From NCBI GenBank assembly GCA_017881545.1, contig JADGQU010000005.1, forward strand, positions 1 through 21,746: DNA of 21,746 bases, in the 5' to 3' direction. Position 1 is the first letter of the stretch, and every line of letters begins with the position of its first letter. This DNA is from Gemmatimonadaceae bacterium (GTDB lineage: Bacteria; Gemmatimonadota; Gemmatimonadetes; Gemmatimonadales; Gemmatimonadaceae). The position numbers and the translations under genes were made by a program. The notes under the pieces are model-generated. The model was not told the DNA's origin, ran no database searches, and saw only the letters and a program-made list of their open reading frames with translations. This document shows positions 13,324 through 20,143 of the stretch, one piece after another.

Positions 13324-14043
13324 TTAAGATTGCGCCCTGCGAGGGGCCGGCATTCCCGTCGTCTTCGACGGGTTTGTGGTAGGACTGGGTGAGGTTGGAT
13401 CGTTGATGATTCGGATCGGCTTGTTGTCCGCGTGCTTTGTGTTGCGATGGACGAACACGATCCGCTGGACGGCGGTGATCCACGCCGTGACGGTGAGAAG
13501 GATGATGATGGCGATAAGCACCCATCCATTCCAGAAAAGGCCGAACAGAGCCTGGGGTGCCGAGAGGAGCACGATGCGCTCGGGGCGTTGCATCACTCCG
13601 ACCTTTGCATCGATTCCGAGCGATTCCGCGCGCGCCCTGGTATAAGAAACCAGAAACGTCCCAATGATGCCGACCAGGCAGACCACCATCATGTAGATGC
13701 TGTGGTGCACTGGATTCGTCGCGTAGAAGACTGTCAGGCCGGCCATCAAAGCGCCGTCGGCAACACGATCGAGCGTCGAATCGTAGAAGGCTCCAAAAAC
13801 AGTGGAGCGCCCCGTCCTTCTCGCCACTTCACCATCCACTACATCGAAAAAGGCCGTCACCGCCATGATCCAGCCCGCCGTCATGATGTGGCCTGTCGCG
13901 TAAACAACCCCCGCCGCCACGGTCAGCAGCGTTCCGACCGTCGTAATCGTGTTGGGACTGACGTTGTTGCGCGCCAGAAAACTGATCGCCGGCTCGATTA
14001 CCCGGAGCGCTCCTTTCTTCAGATAGTCGGTGGGAGTTGGCAT
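13324..14043 (-). CDS. CDP-alcohol phosphatidyltransferase, probable phosphatidylinositol-phosphate synthase
   Basis: Integral membrane enzyme that joins a CDP-diacylglycerol phosphatidyl group to an alcohol. The family motif D-x2-D-G-x2-A-R-x8-G-x3-D-x3-D is complete: D67, D70, G71, A74, R75, G84, D88 and D92. About five or six hydrophobic helices follow. The segment YTRARAESLGIDAKVGVMQRPERIVLL (residues ~143-170) has the RARAE...RPER pattern that I associate with enzymes using inositol phosphate rather than glycerol phosphate or serine. Together with the adjacent inositol-phosphate synthase this makes phosphatidylinositol phosphate the best product guess; PgsA or another acceptor remains possible. 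The C-terminal tail is Ser/Thr/Pro-rich. It is the first gene of the long minus-strand block. Confidence 0.88.
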   Translation of the reverse strand: MPTPTDYLKKGALRVIEPAISFLARNNVSPNTITTVGTLLTVAAGVVYATGHIMTAGWIMAVTAFFDVVDGEVARRTGRSTVFGAFYDSTLDRVADGALMAGLTVFYATNPVHHSIYMMVVCLVGIIGTFLVSYTRARAESLGIDAKVGVMQRPERIVLLSAPQALFGLFWNGWVLIAIIILLTVTAWITAVQRIVFVHRNTKHADNKPIRIINDPTSPSPTTNPSKTTGMPAPRRAQS

Positions 14044-14107
14044 TCAGCAGGGCCCGGCGGTGAGAACAGACGAGCCGACGTGCCGGTTCACTGGCTGGCG
14101 GCGCATG

Positions 14108-14148
14108 GAAAAGAGAAAAAAGAGGCCGCCGTGTGACACACGACAGCC
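14108..14148 (-). terminator. Intrinsic terminator after the 109-aa lipoprotein gene
   Basis: On the minus strand an 11-bp stem (14148-14138 paired with 14134-14124, two G-U pairs, 3-nt loop GTC) is followed directly by CTCTTTTTTCTCTTTT (14123-14108). It separates the lipoprotein gene at 14215-14544 from the downstream inositol-lipid block, so that block needs its own promoter between about 14044 and 14107; I could not identify one there. Confidence 0.85.
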
Positions 14149-14198
14149 CCGTAAAATTAAGCCCCCCAACGATCTATTTCCACCCGCGGGCTAACCGG

Positions 14199-14214
14199 CG
14201 AGACACATGTCTCG
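14199..14214. other. Small hairpin abutting the stop codon of the 109-aa lipoprotein gene
   Basis: CGAGAC and GTCTCG with a four-base loop form a perfect 6-bp stem directly after the TGA. There is no T tract, so it may protect the mRNA 3' end or pause polymerase rather than terminate. Confidence 0.4.
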
Positions 14215-14544
14215 TCACGGCAGGCGCCAGTCGTACATGCTGGAAAGGGTGACGTTGTTCTTGGTGTAGGTGCGCGTTCCATCGACCGTGACGGCGCGGA
14301 GATTCACCGTGGCCCCGGCCGGAACGCCCGACACTGGAATGCGCTCGACGCTGTTGGACGCAACCTGTTTGAGGAAGATGTCGCTGCCACCGCTCACGAC
14401 ATACACGTTGACGGCCTGACTCAGATTGTTCGTGACGTTAAGCGCGACATCAGTCGCTAGCTCGGGTCCGGTGCGCACCTCGACCTGGCGCCCGCCACAC
14501 GCCGCAAGGACCAGCATCGACAGCGAGACCATGAGAACACGCAT
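14215..14544 (-). CDS. Small lipoprotein, 109 aa, unknown
   Basis: Begins MRVLMVSLSMLVLAACGG, a signal peptide with lipobox LAAC, so the mature protein is lipid-anchored. The following ~90 residues look like a compact beta domain (VALNVTNNLSQAVNVYVVSG, DIFLKQVASNSVERIPVSG, ATVNLRAVTVDG), ending WRLP. I know no named family. The start is chosen because TGGAGG lies six bases before the ATG at 14544 and because the signal peptide begins there; the longer open frame to 14778 runs into the inverted-repeat element. The gene is flanked by repeat copy 2 upstream and a strong terminator downstream and so looks monocistronic. Confidence 0.82.
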   Translation of the reverse strand: MRVLMVSLSMLVLAACGGRQVEVRTGPELATDVALNVTNNLSQAVNVYVVSGGSDIFLKQVASNSVERIPVSGVPAGATVNLRAVTVDGTRTYTKNNVTLSSMYDWRLP

Positions 14545-14627
14545 GCAGGGCCTCCATAAAATGGTTAGGACTGAAGTCCGCCAACTGTGCAAGAGATGTG
14601 CTGGCTCAAAGCTAACGGCAACTGACC

Positions 14628-14661
14628 TGGTAACTAACTGAACGGGCAGAAGCTGGTAACT
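14628..14661 (+). repeat. Degenerate extra unit flanking element copy 2
   Basis: A unit reading GGTAACTAACTGAACGGGC precedes, about 27 bases earlier, the GGTAACTGCAACTGAACGGGC that begins the left outer arm of copy 2. This mirrors the iterated terminal units found on the right side of copy 1. Confidence 0.5.
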
Positions 14662-14851
14662 GCAACTGAACGGGCGGGAGGCGCCAGAAGCATAGCTGCC
14701 AGTTCGATAGTTCACTACGCCGGGACTCATCTCGGTAGAGGTCACGACACAAGCAACTGCTTTTCCCCAGAATGCCACAGAGGCAAGTCCCGGCGTAGTG
14801 AACTAAATCACTGGCGCCTGCGCTACTGACGCCTCCCGCCCGTTCAGTCGC
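14662..14851. repeat. Long inverted-repeat element, copy 2
   Basis: This fills much of the noncoding gap 14545-14901. Outer arms 14662-14683 and 14830-14851 match at 21 of 22 positions. The inner arms 14708-14727 and 14786-14805 are perfectly complementary over 20 bases. It has the same orientation as copy 1 and shares the apical CCAGAATGCCACAGAGGCA on the 3' side, while the 5' half of the apical region differs between copies. Relative to copy 1, the inner stem carries T14716 paired with A14797 where copy 1 has G4025 paired with C4098, so pairing is kept. The rest of the gap (14545-14627, 14852-14901) shows nothing I can name. Confidence 0.85.
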
Positions 14852-14901
14852 AGTTTGTCGTTGCAGTCGCTAGTTGCCAGATAGTAGCGACCCACCGTCG
14901 G

Positions 14902-16197
14902 CTACCGATAAATAAGGTACGACCTCGTCGCCTCTCTGAAAGCGTACGCCGACTTGTACTCCCTGTCGATGAGCACATCCGGATCGTCGCCGCGAAGGAG
15001 CGCCTCCCTCACCGACGGTGAGCCAAACCGCAGATCGAAGCCGCGACTGTCGATCGTGAGCCGCGATCCCGCCGTCTTGCTGATCGCCCACAACAGACTC
15101 GCTCCGACCCGCGCGGCCTGGAGGGCGCTCCGGTTGATGACGACGATCTTGATTCCCGGGATCAGCACTCCGGCATACTTGCCGTCACTCGGGTTCACGG
15201 GGGTGAAGCTCTCGTTGTAAAAGCGTACGCCGGGAATCTCCCGATCCCTGAGCAGCGCGACGGTGGCGGCGGCGTTGAGCCAAGGCGCACCGATACGCTG
15301 GAACGCCTCCGGCGTTCCCCGACCCACTGACAGATTTGTCGCCTCGAACGCGACCAGGCCCGGATAGAGCATCGCGCTATGGATGTCGGGCATGTTCGGT
15401 GACGGCTTCACCCAGGGCAACCCCGTCAGGTCGAACCACACATCGCGCCTCCAACCCAGTGCAGGCACCACGTGCAGATCCGCGTGAATCTTGAGCACGT
15501 CGTTGAAGTAGAGAGCCAGCTCTCCCATCGTCATCCCGTGTCGCAGAGGTATCGGCCAGAGCGCGAACGCCTGACCAGGCCGCGCGGGCGTCGGGTCCTC
15601 GGGATTCGCCAGCGAGGAGTCGAGAACCGGACCTTCGATGATGTAACCGGTGAGCGGATTGGGTCGATCAAGCACGATGAACGGCTTGTGGAGCCGCGCT
15701 GACGCGCGCATCGAGTACACCATCGCGCCTACGTACGTCCAGGTTCGCGTGCCGATGTCCTGGAGATCGAACACCAGCGCGTCGAGTCCGCGCAGAAGGC
15801 TGTCGGGGGGCGCCACCGTCTGCTGTCCGTAAAGCGAAAACACCGGCAGCCCGCTCTTCTGGTCGATTCCGCTCGCGATGTTCTGGCGATCCTCGGTGCC
15901 GCGCAGTCCATGTTCGGGAGAGAACAGCTGGACCAGGCTCACCGACGCGTCGCGCGCTTTCTTTTCCCTGAGCAGGTCGATGTCCGAGACTCCCCTCTCG
16001 TTGATGCCCGTCTGGTTCGTCAGCAGACCGATTCGCTTGCCGCGAATCAGTTGGATGCTGTCACCGAGTAGAGTCGTGATGCCCGGCCGTACTTTGGCCT
16101 CGGCCAGCTCTGGTGTGGGGTCGATCTGCTTGCTGATGACAACGCAGCCGCCGCAGATTGGAAGGAGAACTGCGAGCAACCGATAGGTTCGCATCAT
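14902..16197 (-). CDS. namZ: Exo-beta-N-acetylmuramidase NamZ (DUF1343, GH171), exported
   Basis: The DUF1343 family includes Bacillus NamZ, which removes MurNAc from the non-reducing end of peptidoglycan fragments. The 431 residues carry the family landmarks GKRIGLLTNQTGI (53-65), LFSPEHGLRG (91-100, containing the conserved Glu-His), VFDLQDIGTRTWTY (142-155), VLDRPNP (175-181), LRHGMTMGELA and the later GTPEAFQRIGAPW. The N terminus MMRTYRLLAVLLPICGGC is a signal peptide, with Cys15 or Cys18 as a possible lipid anchor, though neither is a perfect lipobox. The protein would therefore act outside the inner membrane. It diverges from the sodium:solute symporter gene across 131 bases. The ATG at 16197 is followed by a second ATG; neither has a Shine-Dalgarno sequence. 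Confidence 0.92.
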   Translation of the reverse strand: MMRTYRLLAVLLPICGGCVVISKQIDPTPELAEAKVRPGITTLLGDSIQLIRGKRIGLLTNQTGINERGVSDIDLLREKKARDASVSLVQLFSPEHGLRGTEDRQNIASGIDQKSGLPVFSLYGQQTVAPPDSLLRGLDALVFDLQDIGTRTWTYVGAMVYSMRASARLHKPFIVLDRPNPLTGYIIEGPVLDSSLANPEDPTPARPGQAFALWPIPLRHGMTMGELALYFNDVLKIHADLHVVPALGWRRDVWFDLTGLPWVKPSPNMPDIHSAMLYPGLVAFEATNLSVGRGTPEAFQRIGAPWLNAAATVALLRDREIPGVRFYNESFTPVNPSDGKYAGVLIPGIKIVVINRSALQAARVGASLLWAISKTAGSRLTIDSRGFDLRFGSPSVREALLRGDDPDVLIDREYKSAYAFREATRSYLIYR

Positions 16198-16286
16198 CGA
16201 TGGGTGTCCGGTAAGTTGGTCGTGTTTGACGGTAACAAATGATACTCTTTTGCGTCCTTTTACGTTGACCGACGCGAGCTAGCATT

Positions 16287-16305
16287 GCAAACGCAAGCGT
16301 CTTGC
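16287..16305. promoter_or_regulatory. Imperfect palindrome in the namZ/symporter divergent region
   Basis: GCAAACGC-AA-GCGTCTTGC is an 8-bp dyad with a single extra base on the right arm, 24 bases before the symporter ATG. Its position between two divergent, functionally related genes makes it a possible operator. I see no convincing -35/-10 pair for either gene in 16198-16328. Confidence 0.3.
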
Positions 16306-16328
16306 CTGGCCACTTCAACCCACTACTT

Positions 16329-18167
16329 ATGGCGCTGACCGTAATCGACTGGGCGATTGTCGCTGCCTACTTCATCCTCTCGGTGGGCATCGGACTCTAC
16401 TTCACGAAACGCGGAGGAGAGAGCCTCAACGAGTACTTCCTTTCCGGTCGCCAGGTGACCTGGTGGCTGGCGGGCGCATCGATGGTCGCGACGACCTTCG
16501 CGGCTGATACCCCGCTCGTCGTCACAGGTCTCGTCTCCGCGCACGGAGTCGCCGGAAACTGGCTCTGGTGGAATATGCTGATGAGCGGAATGCTCACGGT
16601 CTTCTTCTTCGCCCGCCTGTGGCGGCGCGCACACGTCATGACAGACGTCGAGTTTGCGGAGATCCGTTATAGCGGCCGGCCCGCGGCCGCGCTGCGTGGG
16701 TTCCGGGCGCTCTACCTCGCAATTCCGATCAATCTCATCATCCTTGGCTGGGTGACAAAGGCGATGATCAAGATCCTCACGATCTCGCTCGGCCTTCGCG
16801 ACGTAAGCCTCCTCGGTATGAACGTTCCCGGAGAAGTGATCGCTGTCGGGATCTGCTTCATCATCACGGTTGCGTACTCGGCGGGCGCCGGGATGTGGGC
16901 CGTGCTCTGGACCGATCTCGTCCAGTTCGTCATCAAGATGAGCGCGGTCATCGTCCTCGCCGTGTACTCGGTGCGCGCCGTGGGCGGCATGGACAAGCTC
17001 AAGGAGGGCCTGACGGCGCATTTTGGAAGCGCCGATGCGGCGCTCTCAGTCCTCCCGGTGAAGATGACTGCCAACGGCGTCGAGGCTTATGCGTGGATGC
17101 CGCTCCTGGCGCTGGCGGTTTTTCTTTCGGTGCAGTGGTGGGCAGCTTGGTATCCGGGCGCAGAGCCTGGCGGTGGCGGCTACGTCGCGCAACGAATCTT
17201 CTCCGCCAAGACGGAGCGCGATGGCGTTCTCGCCACACTCTTCTTCAACGTCGCGCACTACGCGATCAGACCGTGGCCGTGGATCATCACCGGCCTTTGC
17301 ACAGTGTTGCTATATCCGGCCGGCATCGGCCCGACACACGATCACGAAGCCGCGTACGTCCAGGCGTTCGTGGACCTTCTCCCGACTCCCTGGCGCGGCT
17401 TCATGATGGCGGGCTTCGCGGCAGCCTATATGTCCACCGTCGGGACCCAGCTCAATTGGGGCGCTTCCTATCTCGTCAACGACTTCTACAAGCGGTTCCT
17501 CAACCGGACGGCCACCGAGAAGCACTATGTGGCGATCTCGCGTTGGGCAACGGTCTTCCTTTTTCTCGCGTCGGCGGTTGTCACCCACTATCTGGGAACG
17601 ATCGAAGGCGCCTGGAAATTCCTGCTCGCACTCGGGTCGGGCACCGGGCTCGTCCTGATTCTCCGCTGGTACTGGTGGCGCATCAACGCCTGGAGCGAGA
17701 TCAGCGCGATGATCGCGTCCTTCGTCGTCTCAGTCACGGCGATCAACACCATCAAGCCGCGCTTCCCCGACGGCGACCTCCGGGCGGATGCCTGGGTAAT
17801 GCTCGTTACCGTAGCGGTGAGTACAATCGTCTGGTTAGGGGTGACCTTTGCCACCAAGCCCGAGCCCGATCGCGTGCTGGAGGCCTTTTACCGGCGGGTG
17901 CGGCCTGGAGGGCCCGGTTGGGCGGTGGTGTCGACGCGGATCGGCTTCGGCCGGGAGAGCATCCCGGGAGGCGCGCTGGCGTGGACGAACTGGATCGCTG
18001 GAATCGTGGCAGTGTATTCATCGTTGTTCGGGATCGGCAAGATCGTGTTGGGCAATCTTCTGCCAGGGCTGGTGATGCTCGCCATCGCCGTAATCGCCTT
18101 CAGCTGGATTGCGAGGTCGTTCCGGGAGGAGCCGGCGACACTACCCGGAATGGGCGTACCTGCCTAG
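16329..18167 (+). CDS. Sodium:solute symporter (SSS family), 612 aa
   Basis: An inner-membrane secondary transporter that uses the sodium gradient to bring in a small organic solute. The N-terminal helix ALTVIDWAIVAAYFILSVGIGLYF is followed by the NEYFLSGRQVTWWLAGASM segment characteristic of SSS proteins, and about 13-14 hydrophobic helices follow. GAEPGGGGYVAQRIFSAK (in the middle) matches the conserved GGGGxxAQR loop of a large subgroup. I use ATG 16329 (MALTVIDW). The frame also has a TTG 27 bases upstream, but the ATG sits exactly where the first helix of relatives starts; neither has a clear Shine-Dalgarno. The substrate cannot be read from sequence. Divergence from namZ and the sugar kinase downstream suggest an amino sugar or peptidoglycan fragment. 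Confidence 0.9.
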   Translation: MALTVIDWAIVAAYFILSVGIGLYFTKRGGESLNEYFLSGRQVTWWLAGASMVATTFAADTPLVVTGLVSAHGVAGNWLWWNMLMSGMLTVFFFARLWRRAHVMTDVEFAEIRYSGRPAAALRGFRALYLAIPINLIILGWVTKAMIKILTISLGLRDVSLLGMNVPGEVIAVGICFIITVAYSAGAGMWAVLWTDLVQFVIKMSAVIVLAVYSVRAVGGMDKLKEGLTAHFGSADAALSVLPVKMTANGVEAYAWMPLLALAVFLSVQWWAAWYPGAEPGGGGYVAQRIFSAKTERDGVLATLFFNVAHYAIRPWPWIITGLCTVLLYPAGIGPTHDHEAAYVQAFVDLLPTPWRGFMMAGFAAAYMSTVGTQLNWGASYLVNDFYKRFLNRTATEKHYVAISRWATVFLFLASAVVTHYLGTIEGAWKFLLALGSGTGLVLILRWYWWRINAWSEISAMIASFVVSVTAINTIKPRFPDGDLRADAWVMLVTVAVSTIVWLGVTFATKPEPDRVLEAFYRRVRPGGPGWAVVSTRIGFGRESIPGGALAWTNWIAGIVAVYSSLFGIGKIVLGNLLPGLVMLAIAVIAFSWIARSFREEPATLPGMGVPA

Positions 18168-18226
18168 CGGCACACTACCACGAGTAGACGGTTCTGTGCT
18201 AAATTTCATGGAGTATCGGAGGATAA

Positions 18227-18583
18227 ATGTCAGTTTCGTCACAGCCTGAAATCGATCTCACCGTCACGCCGAATGCTGGCGTTGAGGTCAAGAAGTTTAT
18301 GGACGCCGAGGGAGTCACCGCTGAGCAGGGTGGGCTTCGGGTCAGCGTGCAGCCGGGCGGCTGCAGCGGCTTCAAGTACAGCCTCGTCATCGAAGATCGC
18401 CCCGCCGAGGACGACGTTGTCGTCCCGCGCGACGGCTTCAATGTGTTCGTCGACCCGTTCTCGGCGCAGTACCTGAACGGCGTCACGATCGACTATGTCA
18501 CCTCGATGCAGGGCTCGGGGTTCACCTTCAAGAATCCGAATTCGACCGGCGGGTGTGGCTGCGGAAGCTCATTCTCTGCGTAG
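18227..18583 (+). CDS. A-type iron-sulfur carrier (IscA/ErpA/SufA family)
   Basis: A 118-residue carrier that binds and hands over [2Fe-2S] or [4Fe-4S] clusters. The three conserved cysteines are present: C46 in PGGCSGFKY and C110/C112 in the C-terminal GGCGCGSSF. The length and the DxxSAQYLNG...IDYV segment fit the family. ErpA, IscA and SufA cannot be separated confidently. A good ribosome binding site (CGGAGG, four bases before ATG) is present. It lies 59 bases after one symporter gene and 39 bases before another, an odd location for an Fe-S carrier; no isc or suf gene is near. A hairpin straddling the next gene's start may act as its terminator. Confidence 0.94.
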   Translation: MSVSSQPEIDLTVTPNAGVEVKKFMDAEGVTAEQGGLRVSVQPGGCSGFKYSLVIEDRPAEDDVVVPRDGFNVFVDPFSAQYLNGVTIDYVTSMQGSGFTFKNPNSTGGCGCGSSFSA

Positions 18584-18599
18584 AGCCGCTGCTGGTCAG

Positions 18600-18661
18600 C
18601 AGTACAAATCGAGGGCGGTGAAATGAAGACTAATTTCACCGCCCTCGATTTTATTGTACTG
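18600..18661 (+). promoter_or_regulatory. Long hairpin spanning the RBS, start codon and first codons of the second symporter
   Basis: 18606-18624 and 18633-18651 are perfectly complementary over 19 bases, with loop GAAGACTA (18625-18632). Leaving a four-base bulge (TTTA), a further eight pairs form between CAGTACAA (18600-18607) and TTGTACTG (18654-18661). The left arm contains the Shine-Dalgarno GAGGGCGG and the first two bases of the ATG (18623-18625); the right arm is codons 4-10. The right arm is followed by TTTATT, so the structure could also terminate transcription from the Fe-S carrier gene. Confidence 0.8.
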
Positions 18662-20143
18662 GCGGCCTACCTAGTCGGAACTACGATTCTCGGAGTCTGG
18701 CTCGGCCGCAACCAGAAGGATTCCAAGGATTACTTCGTAGCCGGACACGCGATTCCGTGGTGGGCAGTTCTCTTTTCTGTCGTGGCCACGGAAACGAGCG
18801 CGCTGACTTTCATCAGCATCCCCGGTCTCGCCTACACAACCAATCTCGGCTTCCTCCAGATCGCGGCTGGCTATGTCGTCGGGCGCATCGTGGTCGCCTA
18901 TACCCTGCTGCCACGCTACTACCAGGGCGAGCTCGTCACCGCCTACGCACTGCTGGAGAAGCGTTTCGGCGTCGGAACGCGTCGCTTTGCATCGATCATC
19001 TTTCTGGTCACCCGGGCGTTTGCCGACTCGGTGCGCGTATTCGCGACCGCGATTCCGATCGCTTTGATACTCGGACCGTCGGTACCCCCACAGTACGTCA
19101 TGCCCGTCGCGATCCTGGTGCTCGGCGCGCTCACCCTGATTTACACCTACCACGGCGGCATGCGCGCCGTCGTATGGACCGACGTGCTGCAGACGAGCGT
19201 CTATCTCCTCGGCGGTTTGTCGGCGGTTTACCTGCTCGGAAAGGGCGTTAGCGGTGGCTGGGGCGCGATTCTGAGTCAGGCGAACGCGGCTGGAAAGCTT
19301 CGGGTGATCGATGTGTATTTCGGCTTCGACAAACCGTACACACTCTTCGCCGGGTTGATCGGCGGTGCCTTCCTCTCGATGGCATCGCACTGCGCCGACC
19401 AGGTGATAGTGCAGCGGCTGCTCGCCGCCCAGAGCCTCAAGGAGTCGCGCAAAGCACTCATCGGCAGCGGCATCGCCGTCTTCATTCAGTTCTCGCTCTT
19501 TCTGATGATTGGCATCGGCTTGTACGCGTTCTATCAGGCGCGACCATTCGCCGTCCCCGATTCGATTTTCCCGACATTCGTCGTCGACTCGATGCCCGCG
19601 GGGCTCAGGGGTCTGATCGTCGCGGCCGTTCTCGCCGCGACGATGAGCGCGCACTCCGGCGCGATGAACTCGCTCGCCGCATCGACGACCCACGACATTT
19701 ATTTGCCGCTGTCGGGCCGCCGTGCGGACGATCCGCGGACGCTGAAGATGGCGAAGCTGTTCACTCTTTTCTGGGGCGCCATACTATTGATCGCGGCGCT
19801 CCTCTACAAGCAGCAGGGCACGCCCGTCGTCGTCATCGCGCTCTCGATCGCATCGTTCACGTACGGCGCGTTGCTCGGCGGCTTCTTTCTCGGCATGTTG
19901 TGGCAACGCGCCATTCAGCGAGATGCAATCCTTGGCATGGCGGTCGGCATCATCGCTATGAGCTTTGTCGTGTTCGCCAAACCGATGATGCTGAAATTCC
20001 CATCGCTTACGGCCGCGCTGACACCTATTTCACATATTGCGTTTCCATGGTACGTGCTGATCGGAACCTCGTTCACAATGGGGGTCGCAATTCTTTCATC
20101 GTTCACGCACCCCGCGCCGACTGACGGAGATCGCTGGAATTGA
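18623..20143 (+). CDS. Sodium:solute symporter (SSS family), 506 aa
   Basis: A second SSS transporter, only distantly like the 612-residue one. The opening FTALDFIVLAAYLVGTTILGVWLGR and DSKDYFVAGHAIPWWAVLFSVVATETSALTFISIPG are classic SSS helix 1 and the sodium-site region. YTYHGGMRAVVWTDVLQTSVYLLGG and CADQVIVQRLLAAQSLKESRKAL are also family landmarks, and about 13 helices are predicted. The substrate is unknown, with an amino sugar as context guess. Its translation start lies inside a long hairpin, and codons 4-10 are the hairpin's second arm. It ends TGA overlapping the TTG start of the BadF-type kinase (TTGA), so those two genes are tightly coupled, supporting transport followed by phosphorylation. 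Confidence 0.92.
   Translation: MKTNFTALDFIVLAAYLVGTTILGVWLGRNQKDSKDYFVAGHAIPWWAVLFSVVATETSALTFISIPGLAYTTNLGFLQIAAGYVVGRIVVAYTLLPRYYQGELVTAYALLEKRFGVGTRRFASIIFLVTRAFADSVRVFATAIPIALILGPSVPPQYVMPVAILVLGALTLIYTYHGGMRAVVWTDVLQTSVYLLGGLSAVYLLGKGVSGGWGAILSQANAAGKLRVIDVYFGFDKPYTLFAGLIGGAFLSMASHCADQVIVQRLLAAQSLKESRKALIGSGIAVFIQFSLFLMIGIGLYAFYQARPFAVPDSIFPTFVVDSMPAGLRGLIVAAVLAATMSAHSGAMNSLAASTTHDIYLPLSGRRADDPRTLKMAKLFTLFWGAILLIAALLYKQQGTPVVVIALSIASFTYGALLGGFFLGMLWQRAIQRDAILGMAVGIIAMSFVVFAKPMMLKFPSLTAALTPISHIAFPWYVLIGTSFTMGVAILSSFTHPAPTDGDRWN

Noticed and set aside
14215..14778. A longer 187-residue start for the small lipoprotein
   Set aside because: The extension runs into the inverted-repeat element and buries the signal peptide; the ATG at 14544 has a Shine-Dalgarno and a signal peptide directly after it.
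16895..18187. A 430-residue plus-strand open frame overlapping the first symporter
   Set aside because: It is an Arg/Gly/His-rich shadow in another frame of the well-supported SSS gene.
18671..19693. A 340-residue minus-strand open frame opposite the second symporter
   Set aside because: Charged, repetitive composition typical of the antisense frame of a GC-rich membrane-protein gene; no domain is recognisable.
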